Source of the DNA: a bacterium
Lineage (GTDB): Bacteria; Verrucomicrobiota; Verrucomicrobiia; Limisphaerales; UBA11358
Length of the DNA stretch: 36,291 nucleotides
Assembly: GCA_021780375.1 (NCBI GenBank)
Contig: JAJXYT010000134.1
Coordinates: forward strand, 1-36,291
Direction of reading: 5' to 3'
Below are positions 25,390-33,714 of the stretch, one piece after another (position 1 is the first letter of the stretch; each line of letters starts with the position of its first letter). The position numbers and the translations under genes are program-made. Below the pieces are notes generated by a model. The model was not told where the DNA came from and did not search any database. It saw nothing but the letters and a program-made list of their open reading frames with translations.

Positions 25390-28104
25390 TTACTTTGCCG
25401 CCACCGGCGCCAAGGTCACCGGACCCAGGAGCCCGGAATCGGTCAGCGGCCAGTTCGAGGCGTCGAACGGACGGTAGTTGATGTTCACAAAATTGATGTC
25501 ATGGAAATATTTCCACTGCACGTGACGCCGGTCCAGATCGCGGATGCGGTTGGCCGAGACATTCGTGACTTCGACTTCAAGCCGGTTGCCGGTCGGTTTC
25601 AAATTATCCACCACCACGCGGAACGGCGGCGTGATGAGCGTGCCGTAATTCTTGCCGTTCAAGGTCACCCGCGCGCTCTGGCAAACCTGGCCCAGATTGA
25701 GAAAGTAACTGCCACCGGCTGGCACCGAAGCATCGAAAGTGATCGTGTAAAGTGCCGTGCCGGCAAATCGCCGGGCGTTGGTGCCGCCCAGCTCCGTCCA
25801 CGACGCGAGCCGGGCGGTTTGGAACGGCGCCGGAAGCTCCGGTCCGCCGGTAATGAATTCCACATGCCAGTTGCCGGTGATTTCAACCGGCTGGCTGTTC
25901 ATTTGCCAGTAGTGCCAGGCCGGGCCTTCGACTGTTTTGTCGGCAAAGGCGCGCAAAATCACGGATTCGCCGGCGAGGAGTTGGAGGCGAACTTGCGACG
26001 AGTTTGCGGCGCTCTGCCGGGACGCCGCCACGCCGGAATGGCCGGTCATCGGGTCAAGGATGACGACGGATCTGGCGGCGCGGCCGAGCGTGATCCAGCC
26101 GTCAAAATTGGTTTCGCCGCGGTTGGCGATGAAATAATTCCAGCCGCCGTCGAAGGAGCGACGAATGAATGAAAGACCTTTTCCCGCCATTGGTTCAAAT
26201 TCAACTTTTGTTTCCGGCAAAACACGTTCCGCGTTTCCGATATCAACCTTTATGCCGTCACCGACTCGCAAAGAAGAATCAACTCCCTCAAATGTGGTCG
26301 CCGCAATTTGCGAAATTTCTTTTCTCAATTCACTTCGTCGCATTTCCAAATCATGCCAACCAGGCACGTCCTCCGGGAGTTGCTTTTCAAAAATCACCGT
26401 CGCGCCTTTTTCCGCCAGCGCGAGCAATTGCTTGAAGGTTTTCAACGGCATATATTTACATTCCGGCACGACGATGACCTGGTATTCACCACCGGGCATT
26501 CGGATTTTTCCGTCCACAACTTTCGCTTTCAGCAATTGCGCGTCGGAAACGTAGTCGAAGGCGTAGCCGTGGTTCCACAGTTCGTGCGCCGTTTTGCCGA
26601 TGGGTTGGTCTTCGAACCATTCCGTCTGGCTGACGGTCATCGGCTGCAATCGGCCCGACGGGTTGCTCCAGAAATCGGCGACCGGCCAGTAGAGCAGAAT
26701 GTCATTGTCCGGCGAGCCGGATTGCAGGACGGACTGGCAGCGCGCAACGTAGGTATTGAGCGCCGGCACATCGTGCCAGATGGAATTGCGCGGATTCATT
26801 TCCGTGGCGGCGTAAAACAGCCAGCCGGGCCACGGCACCGCCGCGGGCGAATAACAGCAGCCGTGGTAATAAATATGGTTCACGCCGGAGAGAAACATAT
26901 CGTCGGCGAGATATTTCAGTTCGGCGAGTGTTTCGGTGAAATGCTCCGCCAGCCAGGTGCCGGTCTCGGCGCCGGTCAGCGGATGGCCGGCAACGTGCGC
27001 GGCGGAGGACGCGAATTTGGAAATCAAGATGCTGCGATCGTTGTGGAACATCTCGGTTTCGGGGATATCCGCGTCGCCGTAAAGGTCCAGCCAGTTGCCC
27101 GGCGTGCCGTGTGCCTGATAAATGGCCTGGAACCCGTGCCGGTGCGCCCAGTCAATCCACACCGGCTCCGATTGCTCCGCCATGATCTCGGAAACGGTCC
27201 GGCGATAATCGTATTTTACGCGCGCGGCATGGTCGTCCTGTTCGTTGCCGAAAAGTACAGGCAATTCATCCTGCAATCGGTAGCCGCGGAGCGTTTCAAA
27301 TCGGGCGAAAAAATCCGGCGCCCAGTCGGTGCGATATTCATAGGAATCCTGGAAAACCGCTTGTGGTTTGGAGCCGTGGTAATCGGCGAACGCCGTGTCA
27401 AACCACATCAGCCAGTCGCGCATCGCCTGCGGGTAAAGCGGGTTCAGCATCCAGCCGGCGCCGCCGGGCGCGGCCCGTTTGACCTTTTGACCGGACGGCT
27501 TTTGTGAAATGGCATAAACCGTCCAGGTTCCGGCGGGGGCAATCCAATCTACTTCACCATCGGCGGAAATTTTGCGCGTCAAATCAACGGACTGGCCTTC
27601 CGGTGAAAAGGCCATCAGCGCCTGGGTTGAACCACGGTCGAATTTTTCCTCCAGTTTTCCGCCGCCGGCGACGTTCGAGGTTTTCACCACGACGCTGGCA
27701 TTGGCATCCCGATTACTCACCGTCGGCCCGCCAAAACACCAGCCCGTACCGAGTGTCATATCCATGCCCAGGTCGAGCCGGCGCGTTGCCGTGGCCGTGT
27801 AGTTCATCATTTGCATCCACTCCGGGCTGAGGTATTGCAGGTAATGCGACTCCCAGCCTTTCGCGCCATAGATCGGTGTGACCTGGACGCCGCCCAGGCC
27901 GGCGTCATGAAAAAGCTGCAATTGGCGTGCAATATTGGTGGAATCCACCGCGCTGCCCGGCCACCACCACCAGACCCAAGGTTTGGTCTGGGAATGAATC
28001 GCGGGCCAGGAGAGTTCGCCGGCGGCGTGGATGGGGACGGCGGTTCCGCACAGGAACAGTCCGCCAAGAGCGGTTAGAAAACTGAATCTATGGGTGAGAT
28101 TCAT
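25390..28104 (-). CDS. Alpha-L-rhamnosidase, GH106-like, secreted
   Basis: Secreted glycoside hydrolase of 904 residues with a signal peptide (FSFLTALGGLFLCGTAVPIHA). The start of the mature protein (KPWVWWWWPGSAVD, then IARQLQLFHDAGLGGVQVTPIYG, YLSPEWMQMM and LGMDMTLGTGWCFGGP) has the layout of the GH106/GH106-like family: a TIM barrel (about 35-480), a long middle region with HELWNHGYAFDYVSDAQL and VIVPECKYMPLKT, and a C-terminal galactose-binding-like jelly roll (about 745-890, YFLNLGQVCQSARVTLNGKNYG). Family members release terminal alpha-L-rhamnose, for example from rhamnogalacturonan oligosaccharides. I cannot assign the catalytic Glu pair with certainty. It is probably downstream in a transcript with the GH67-like gene 120 bases upstream. 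Confidence 0.85.
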   Translation of the reverse strand: MNLTHRFSFLTALGGLFLCGTAVPIHAAGELSWPAIHSQTKPWVWWWWPGSAVDSTNIARQLQLFHDAGLGGVQVTPIYGAKGWESHYLQYLSPEWMQMMNYTATATRRLDLGMDMTLGTGWCFGGPTVSNRDANASVVVKTSNVAGGGKLEEKFDRGSTQALMAFSPEGQSVDLTRKISADGEVDWIAPAGTWTVYAISQKPSGQKVKRAAPGGAGWMLNPLYPQAMRDWLMWFDTAFADYHGSKPQAVFQDSYEYRTDWAPDFFARFETLRGYRLQDELPVLFGNEQDDHAARVKYDYRRTVSEIMAEQSEPVWIDWAHRHGFQAIYQAHGTPGNWLDLYGDADIPETEMFHNDRSILISKFASSAAHVAGHPLTGAETGTWLAEHFTETLAELKYLADDMFLSGVNHIYYHGCCYSPAAVPWPGWLFYAATEMNPRNSIWHDVPALNTYVARCQSVLQSGSPDNDILLYWPVADFWSNPSGRLQPMTVSQTEWFEDQPIGKTAHELWNHGYAFDYVSDAQLLKAKVVDGKIRMPGGEYQVIVVPECKYMPLKTFKQLLALAEKGATVIFEKQLPEDVPGWHDLEMRRSELRKEISQIAATTFEGVDSSLRVGDGIKVDIGNAERVLPETKVEFEPMAGKGLSFIRRSFDGGWNYFIANRGETNFDGWITLGRAARSVVILDPMTGHSGVAASRQSAANSSQVRLQLLAGESVILRAFADKTVEGPAWHYWQMNSQPVEITGNWHVEFITGGPELPAPFQTARLASWTELGGTNARRFAGTALYTITFDASVPAGGSYFLNLGQVCQSARVTLNGKNYGTLITPPFRVVVDNLKPTGNRLEVEVTNVSANRIRDLDRRHVQWKYFHDINFVNINYRPFDASNWPLTDSGLLGPVTLAPVAAK

Positions 28105-28224
28105 CTGCCGATTAGCAATTATTTGTCATCCAGGGTCAAGCGCGGCATCTGATGATAAATTGGCGATAAGCCGCGAGGCACTGGCACAGAAACGAGTGTG
28201 AACTGTGGCTGGATCCGGTCGTGA

Positions 28225-30420
28225 TCACCGCAGCCAGGCCTTTGGCAGATAATCGGGGCCAACGGTATTTTCCACATACGCTTCTGAATCCTGGTACAGC
28301 TCCTGCATGAACGGCAGGGGGTTGCCCAGCGAAGGTCTCCGTTCGAGTCTGCCCAAAGGCACGCCGTAACAACTGAATTTTTGGCCGCCGTCATATTGGA
28401 ACAGCAGATTGGCATGACCTTTGACGGTGTCGTAGGCTTGTGCCAGATACTTCATCTGTTCAGGATCGGTTGTCAGCATCGTGGCTTCATAACGCAGGTA
28501 GCGATAGCGCCAGAGGCTTTCGTTGAGGGCGCCATTGACGATGGCGAACTGCTTGAGCCACTCGAAGCGCGTGGTCAATTCACCGGTCTGCGCCTGGGCC
28601 AGGTAGGGTTTCGCCAAATCCAGTTGCCGGAACATTTCGTCGATTTCCCCCAGACACGCCTGGTTCTGGTCAACGACCCGCTGGATATTTTCCCGGTCGG
28701 GTTTGAGATACTTCGCGTATTCGGGCAGAAAATAGCGATTCGTGTATTTCAACAAAGTCTCGCGGCGCTGAATGCTGTCGGGAAATCCCGAATTGGTGTC
28801 AGTTCCCATGCCCAGCGGCGAGAACGCCTTGTTGATCACATCCTCGGAAAGCCTGAGGGCCTTGATGATGAAGGGAGCGGCCTGCTCCCCGTAAATCGGC
28901 ACGGCCCAATCCTTCCAGATCTGGTTTACGCTGGTGTCCGTCTGCCAGGACAGTTCGCGCCAGGCGTACAGGTTGATGCTGTTCAGCATGTCGTTCAGCA
29001 GGGAATAATTGGATTGCGCCGTGCCTCCGGGAAAAACGGCCACGCCGCCGCGGTGGCCAATGAGCGCGCGACTTTCCGCCATCGTCCGCGCCAGGTAATC
29101 CACATCCGCGTCGGGGAAGTAGAAGCGTCCGGTGGTCTGGCCGGTGAGCTGGTATTCGGCGATTTCCGGATGCGGCTGCTCATGACCGAGGAACGGTGAA
29201 AACGGCGGGTCGGGCTGGCAGTCGGAACTGTAAACTTTCGTTTGGAGCACGATGTCCGCCGGCAATTCACGAATCACCCGCCCCCACAGGTTCGTTCCCG
29301 CGCCGCTGAAGCCGCCGTTTCCGGGAGCGTGAACCCACTCGTCATCATACCAATGCGGCACCCCTGACGACCAGGTACGCACTATCAGCTTTTTCCCCGA
29401 TGCGGCAAGAACGTCGTGATCGTGTTTGACGCAATCATAAAGTTCATTGGGAAACCGGTTCAAACCGTCCTGCGCACAACGGTCATCCTGGCAATAAAGA
29501 CCATAGTGGTCCCAAAACGTGACGTACAGGCCGTCCCCATGCATTCGCTCGACGAATTCCTTCACGTAGGCGTCCATGACCTTCCAGGTCATGGGATCAG
29601 ACGGGCATAATGACGCCTTCTCCCATGAAGCGGGGGCCGGCGTGCCTCGCGCTGAGGGCTGCAGCTTCAAGACCGCCTGATACAGCAGGGGAGACCAAAG
29701 TTGAAGATCATTGCCGTATAAAATGGGATAGTAAGCCACGTCGGCGTCATGGCATTCCCGGGCAAATTCCGCGGCGTTTTGTTCCACGCGCTCGCTTTGC
29801 CGGTCCAGTTGTTGCCGGTCGTTCGCAGTCAGTTCGGCGTAAACCTCCGGCAACGTATCTTTGAAAGTGACCGGATTTGCATCCACCTGTTTTCCGATGA
29901 TGATATTGACGCCCATGGCCGCCACATATTCCGCCACGGATTCATGGCCGTTGTAGGCGGCGGCACGAATGGCAAACGCCGGATCGCGCACGTACACACC
30001 GGATCGCCGGTTTTTCCACAGGTCCACATCGCCGGCCGCATAGAGCAGGGAACGGGGTCGGGCGCCATAGATCAGCGCCCCGTTGGCCTTGAAAATGACG
30101 GCGTACCCATCCTGCTTGATCTGTCCTGGCGTCGAACCCAGCAGCGCTGCTTCCGCCGGTGTGGCCGAGTCCGTCAGCACAATTTCACCTGGAGCGGGCG
30201 CGCCGGGCGCCGGCACGGACTGAATCGCAGCGTCCGGCAGTCCGAATTTTCGCGCGAGCATCCGGGCCGCCGAGCGAATTGCCGGAGGGCAGGAAGCCGG
30301 GATGACGATCTCTTCATAACCGGCCGCGCCGGCCGTTCCTGAGACAATCAGGAACGACAACAGCAGACATAAACGCGAGGTGGTGGTTGTCACAAACAAC
30401 GGTCTAACCCGTGAATCCAC
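28225..30420 (-). CDS. GH67-like (alpha-glucuronidase-related) glycoside hydrolase, secreted
   Basis: Secreted protein of 731 residues, close to the usual GH67 length. After a signal peptide (LCLLLSFLIVSGTAGA) comes an N-terminal alpha/beta domain as in GH67/GH20 (GYEEIVIP to IVLTDS, about 35-140), then a TIM-barrel region. The segment DIVLQTKVYSSDCQPDPPFSP, split around LQTK and QPDPPFSPFLG, closely matches the GH67 pattern VLVQVKNGPIDFQPREPF. However, I do not see the GH67 WDN...RGYAG signature, so it is a divergent member or sister family and the catalytic acids are unassigned. GH67 enzymes release (4-O-methyl)glucuronic acid from oligosaccharide ends; here a glucuronate or galacturonate decoration on a rhamnose-rich glycan is possible. 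It is first in a minus-strand pair with GH106. Confidence 0.7.
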   Translation of the reverse strand: MDSRVRPLFVTTTTSRLCLLLSFLIVSGTAGAAGYEEIVIPASCPPAIRSAARMLARKFGLPDAAIQSVPAPGAPAPGEIVLTDSATPAEAALLGSTPGQIKQDGYAVIFKANGALIYGARPRSLLYAAGDVDLWKNRRSGVYVRDPAFAIRAAAYNGHESVAEYVAAMGVNIIIGKQVDANPVTFKDTLPEVYAELTANDRQQLDRQSERVEQNAAEFARECHDADVAYYPILYGNDLQLWSPLLYQAVLKLQPSARGTPAPASWEKASLCPSDPMTWKVMDAYVKEFVERMHGDGLYVTFWDHYGLYCQDDRCAQDGLNRFPNELYDCVKHDHDVLAASGKKLIVRTWSSGVPHWYDDEWVHAPGNGGFSGAGTNLWGRVIRELPADIVLQTKVYSSDCQPDPPFSPFLGHEQPHPEIAEYQLTGQTTGRFYFPDADVDYLARTMAESRALIGHRGGVAVFPGGTAQSNYSLLNDMLNSINLYAWRELSWQTDTSVNQIWKDWAVPIYGEQAAPFIIKALRLSEDVINKAFSPLGMGTDTNSGFPDSIQRRETLLKYTNRYFLPEYAKYLKPDRENIQRVVDQNQACLGEIDEMFRQLDLAKPYLAQAQTGELTTRFEWLKQFAIVNGALNESLWRYRYLRYEATMLTTDPEQMKYLAQAYDTVKGHANLLFQYDGGQKFSCYGVPLGRLERRPSLGNPLPFMQELYQDSEAYVENTVGPDYLPKAWLR

Positions 30421-30672
30421 AGCAGACTAAATCAGACGGAAACATAGGCAGACAACCACGCTAAAGGCAACAGTTTTAATATAACCCGCGGCGCCCGCGA
30501 GCAGACCCAATCACCGTTCTTAACCTTCATCGGTGTGGTCTTGATCCGCACTCCGGTTCGCTCGATCGTCCGCCGTTTAGATTCGACTTTCCCTGCCGCC
30601 CGGGAGTCAATGGCCGCGGCCCTTCAGGGTTGGGTTGAGTTGTGAATTTTGAGAACCGTCCTGGCATTCAAG
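30421..30672. other. Intergenic region upstream of the GH67-like gene
   Basis: This 252-base region lies between the second regulator (ending toward it) and the GH67-like gene (starting away from it), so it must hold the promoter of the GH67-like/GH106 pair on the minus strand. TATATT (minus strand, about 30478-30483) is a possible -10 element, but no well-spaced -35 is evident. No RNA gene or clear terminator was seen. Confidence 0.35.
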
Positions 30673-31302
30673 TTAAAAATGAATGATTCCCCGTTGAACG
30701 GCCACCGCGACCGCCTCGGCCCGATCGGCGACGCGAAGTTTTGCCAGAATGTTTTTCAGATACCATTTGGTCGTGTTTTCGGTGATGTGTAAAACATCGG
30801 CAATTTGTTTATTGGCCATGCCTTTGGCGAGTTCATGAAGAACTTCCAATTCGCGCGGCGTCAACTCTTCGAAAGAACGTCGCGACGTGAGGCGGCTGGC
30901 AACCTCTTCGGGAATCCATCGCTGGCCGGCGGCCACGGCCCGGATGGCGGGCATGAGCTTTTCTTCCGTGGAATCTTTCAGCACGTACCCGGCGGCGCCG
31001 GCCTCCAGTGCCTTATGAATATCCTCATCTCCATCCAGAGCGGTCAGCATCAAAATCCGGGCGGTGTGATTGCGCTTGCGAATTTCGACCGTGGCCTCGA
31101 TGCCGTTTTTAACCGGCATCCGTGAATCCATCAGTGCCAGGTCGGGATTCAATTTTGCGAAAAGGGCAACCGCCTGGGCGCCATCGGTGGCTTCCGCCAC
31201 GACTTCCATGTCGGATTCGCTGTTAATCATGGCCATCAACCCCATTCGGACGATGTAATGGTCGTCAGCGATCAGAATCCGAATCGGTGATGCTTTCTTC
31301 AT
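30673..31302 (-). CDS. NarL/FixJ-type response regulator (second pair)
   Basis: Response regulator of 209 residues. I chose the ATG at 31302 because the receiver domain (IRILIADDHYIVRMGL) follows after six residues; ATG 31317 and a longer form from 31362 are also in frame. The receiver has acidic residues D13/D14 and phosphoacceptor Asp59 (LALMDSRMP). The LuxR-type DNA-binding domain runs from LTPRELEVLHELAKGMANKQIADVL through NTTKWYLKNILAKLRV near residues 145-205. The start lies within the last 38 bases of the kinase gene, so translation is probably coupled and the two form a cognate pair. Likely targets are the adjacent GH67/GH106 genes or the divergent carbohydrate-binding protein; this is inference. 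Confidence 0.92.
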   Translation of the reverse strand: MKKASPIRILIADDHYIVRMGLMAMINSESDMEVVAEATDGAQAVALFAKLNPDLALMDSRMPVKNGIEATVEIRKRNHTARILMLTALDGDEDIHKALEAGAAGYVLKDSTEEKLMPAIRAVAAGQRWIPEEVASRLTSRRSFEELTPRELEVLHELAKGMANKQIADVLHITENTTKWYLKNILAKLRVADRAEAVAVAVQRGIIHF

Positions 31303-33517
31303 AATCGGCCTGTTCATGAACGGATTTTGGCGCCGGGGACCGGCCGGCCGGCAGCTCGACACGGATCGTGGTTCCTTTTCCCGGGGCGCTGGAAATCAGG
31401 ATTTGCCCGCCCAAACGTTTGACTCGTTCTGACATGCCGAGCAATCCAAAATGGCCGTCTTTTGGACCGGCGCAATTTTCGGGAACAAAACCACTCCCAT
31501 TGTCTTGGATCTCCAGGATGACGTGGTGAACGCCGAATTCCAATTGAATCCTGGCCCGATTGGCGCCGGAATGTTTGACGGTATTGGTAATGGCCTCCTG
31601 ACCGATCCGTAACAGGTTCTCTTCAACCACTTCCGGCAAAGGAGAAATGTCGCCTTTGGTTTCAACTTCGAGGCGGATGCCCGCGCTATCGCCAATTCGA
31701 CTTCCGCTGATCAAAAGCGCCTTGGACAAATCAAACTCTTCCAGCTCCCGGCTCCGCAGGTCCCAGATGGATCGCCGCAATTCCACCCGGCTCATTCGCA
31801 ACATATTCCGGACCAAACCCAGATGGTAACCGGCCGTTTCCGGGTTTTGCTGGAACAGCTTTGCGACCGTATTGACCTGCAGGGTGATGCCCGTCAGCGT
31901 TTGCTCAAGGGTGTCATGCAGTTCCTTCGCCAGCCGGGTGCGTTCGGCCAGGATGGCCTTGGATTGCACTTCCGCTTCTTTTCTGGCCGTGATCTGGAAT
32001 TTCAGTTGTTGGGTCCGTTCCTTGACCCGTTCTTCGAGCGTATCGTGGGCTTTTTGCAGCTCCTGCTGGTCCGCTTCCCGTTCATGGATCAAGTGTCGCA
32101 GCGCGGAATTTCTCTTCGAGACCATAATAATCCAGCTGGCGGCAACCGTAATGAGGACCAGGGCGACCGCCAGGATGATTAACAAGTGTTGCGGCGTCAA
32201 CCAGCTCGGCCGGGCAATGATGCGGACGTCGTTTGAGCCGGGGAGCAGGACTTGAAACGATTTAATGGTTCCGTTGGCTTCGCTCTGAAGAAAACAAATC
32301 CCCTTGACCCGAATGCTGCTGCCCAGCGGGATCGAGGTCAGCACCGGATCCGGGTTGACCGTTTCCGCTTCAGCGGTAAAGAGCTGGTTGGTGGTTTGCA
32401 GGACCAAAGTGGTCTTTACCATGTTGGATTCGCCGGCCGATGAGGGGACCGCCTCCGTCAACCGATCCAGCAGTCTGCCTTTGAGCGTGATGAAGTCGGC
32501 ATGGTGCAAACCCATTAATAATTCTGCGATCGGGACCTCTTTGGGCCGCACCGGGGCAGGCGCTGCACCCGTCCTTCTGAAAACTGCATCCTCCAGTACC
32601 GGCAGAAAATTCTCAACCCCGGGAAATCCGACCGCTTCAATCACGTCGCCGGTAGATAAAGAAAGAAGCTGGCGGCTCTTGATTTGCAGACCCCCGGTGG
32701 CATCCCGGATAAACACATCCTCGCCTTTTCTTTGATAGGTCACCACTCCTTTGACGTGGATCCGATATCCGAGCGAACGGCCTGCCTGGTACTGGCCGAT
32801 CTGATTAATGGGGCTTAGAGGCTCGGCGAAGGGATCCGGGGCGGCAGGTTTTTCCACGACACAATCTGAAGGAAAGGGGACATAAACATTGACCGCGACG
32901 AGATGTCTCAAAGGTGCATTGTAAGCGGTGGCCGCCGTGCCATCCACGCGCACCTTGGCGCCGATCAACGATTGTGGATCCATGCCCGGGGGCATCGGCT
33001 CATAGACATGAATGCGGTATCCTCCGGAAACCAGTTCAAATTCAAGTGTCGCACCGCTTATTTGCGTGCTTCTCACGATGCCTGAGATTTCAATGCGTTG
33101 ACTATCTTCGGCGCCCGACATCAATTGTTCAATGGCCACGGGCCGGGCGGCCGGCAGTGGTGCGGTCCCGATTTTCTCCCAATGGGGCTTGCTGATAATG
33201 GGAGCGTAGCCGCCCGGGTAACTGACACCCGATACCGCGAGCACGTCACCCGGCGCCGGCTGCACGTTGCTGATATTCTCAACAAAAACGCCGCCGCTGG
33301 AATCCTGTATGAAAAACCTCCCGCCCCAATCTTGTTCCGCAGCGGTGACCACGCCCTTGATGGAAATCCGGATTCCGCGCGATGCTTCATCGGCCGAGAG
33401 GCAAAGAACCTGGGAAGCATTGGTCAAAGGTCCACTGGCTTGTTCCGCCGGGGCCATTTGTGCTGCATTCAGGAGCGCAAATGCGGCGTAAGACAGCAAT
33501 ACAATGGGTCTTTTCAC
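31265..33517 (-). CDS. Sensor histidine kinase with duplicated OB-fold-like periplasmic module (HisKA_3)
   Basis: Membrane kinase of 750 residues with a signal peptide (about 1-24). The periplasmic part is an internal duplication: residues 49-150 (IRISIKGVVT, FFIQDSSGGVFV, PGDVLAVSGV, ARPVAIEQLMSG, IEISGIV) align with 251-350 (YRIHVKGVVT, VFIRDATGGLQI, TGDVIEAVGF, PKEVPIAELLMG, ITLKGRLL). Each looks like an OB-fold strand set followed by a second barrel. A membrane helix (about 444-466) and a coiled coil (about 475-520) lead to HisKA_3 with LAKELHDTLEQTLTGI (His534) and HATPase_c (QEAITNTVKHS; IQDNGSGF). The sensor differs completely from the propeller of the first kinase, so a different signal is likely. 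It overlaps the regulator gene at its 3' end. Confidence 0.9.
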   Translation of the reverse strand: MKRPIVLLSYAAFALLNAAQMAPAEQASGPLTNASQVLCLSADEASRGIRISIKGVVTAAEQDWGGRFFIQDSSGGVFVENISNVQPAPGDVLAVSGVSYPGGYAPIISKPHWEKIGTAPLPAARPVAIEQLMSGAEDSQRIEISGIVRSTQISGATLEFELVSGGYRIHVYEPMPPGMDPQSLIGAKVRVDGTAATAYNAPLRHLVAVNVYVPFPSDCVVEKPAAPDPFAEPLSPINQIGQYQAGRSLGYRIHVKGVVTYQRKGEDVFIRDATGGLQIKSRQLLSLSTGDVIEAVGFPGVENFLPVLEDAVFRRTGAAPAPVRPKEVPIAELLMGLHHADFITLKGRLLDRLTEAVPSSAGESNMVKTTLVLQTTNQLFTAEAETVNPDPVLTSIPLGSSIRVKGICFLQSEANGTIKSFQVLLPGSNDVRIIARPSWLTPQHLLIILAVALVLITVAASWIIMVSKRNSALRHLIHEREADQQELQKAHDTLEERVKERTQQLKFQITARKEAEVQSKAILAERTRLAKELHDTLEQTLTGITLQVNTVAKLFQQNPETAGYHLGLVRNMLRMSRVELRRSIWDLRSRELEEFDLSKALLISGSRIGDSAGIRLEVETKGDISPLPEVVEENLLRIGQEAITNTVKHSGANRARIQLEFGVHHVILEIQDNGSGFVPENCAGPKDGHFGLLGMSERVKRLGGQILISSAPGKGTTIRVELPAGRSPAPKSVHEQADYEESITDSDSDR

Positions 33518-33714
33518 TGAAATGGATGGTTTAAATTATCATCAAAATTCTGGAATTCCAGCAAAAACAGAGGATGAACCGATAGCGCCAATTCCAGCCG
33601 GGCCGTGGACCCACCCAAAAGAGTGGTGTCTGCGCCGTCATGGTTGTGCGATAATACGGCCACCCCTCGGCTGTCAATGGCTGGCAGGGAGCAGTTCAAC
33701 CTGAACGAAACATT
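33518..33714. promoter_or_regulatory. Divergent control region with candidate promoters
   Basis: This 197-base gap separates the divergent kinase and carbohydrate-binding protein genes. On the minus strand, TTGCTG and GATAAT spaced by about 18 bases could drive the kinase; between them lies a perfect 12-bp palindrome CTGGAATTCCAG (33550-33561). On the plus strand, TGCGATAAT (extended -10, about 33648-33655) could drive the gene at 33715 with a leader of about 55 bases. Confidence 0.35.
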
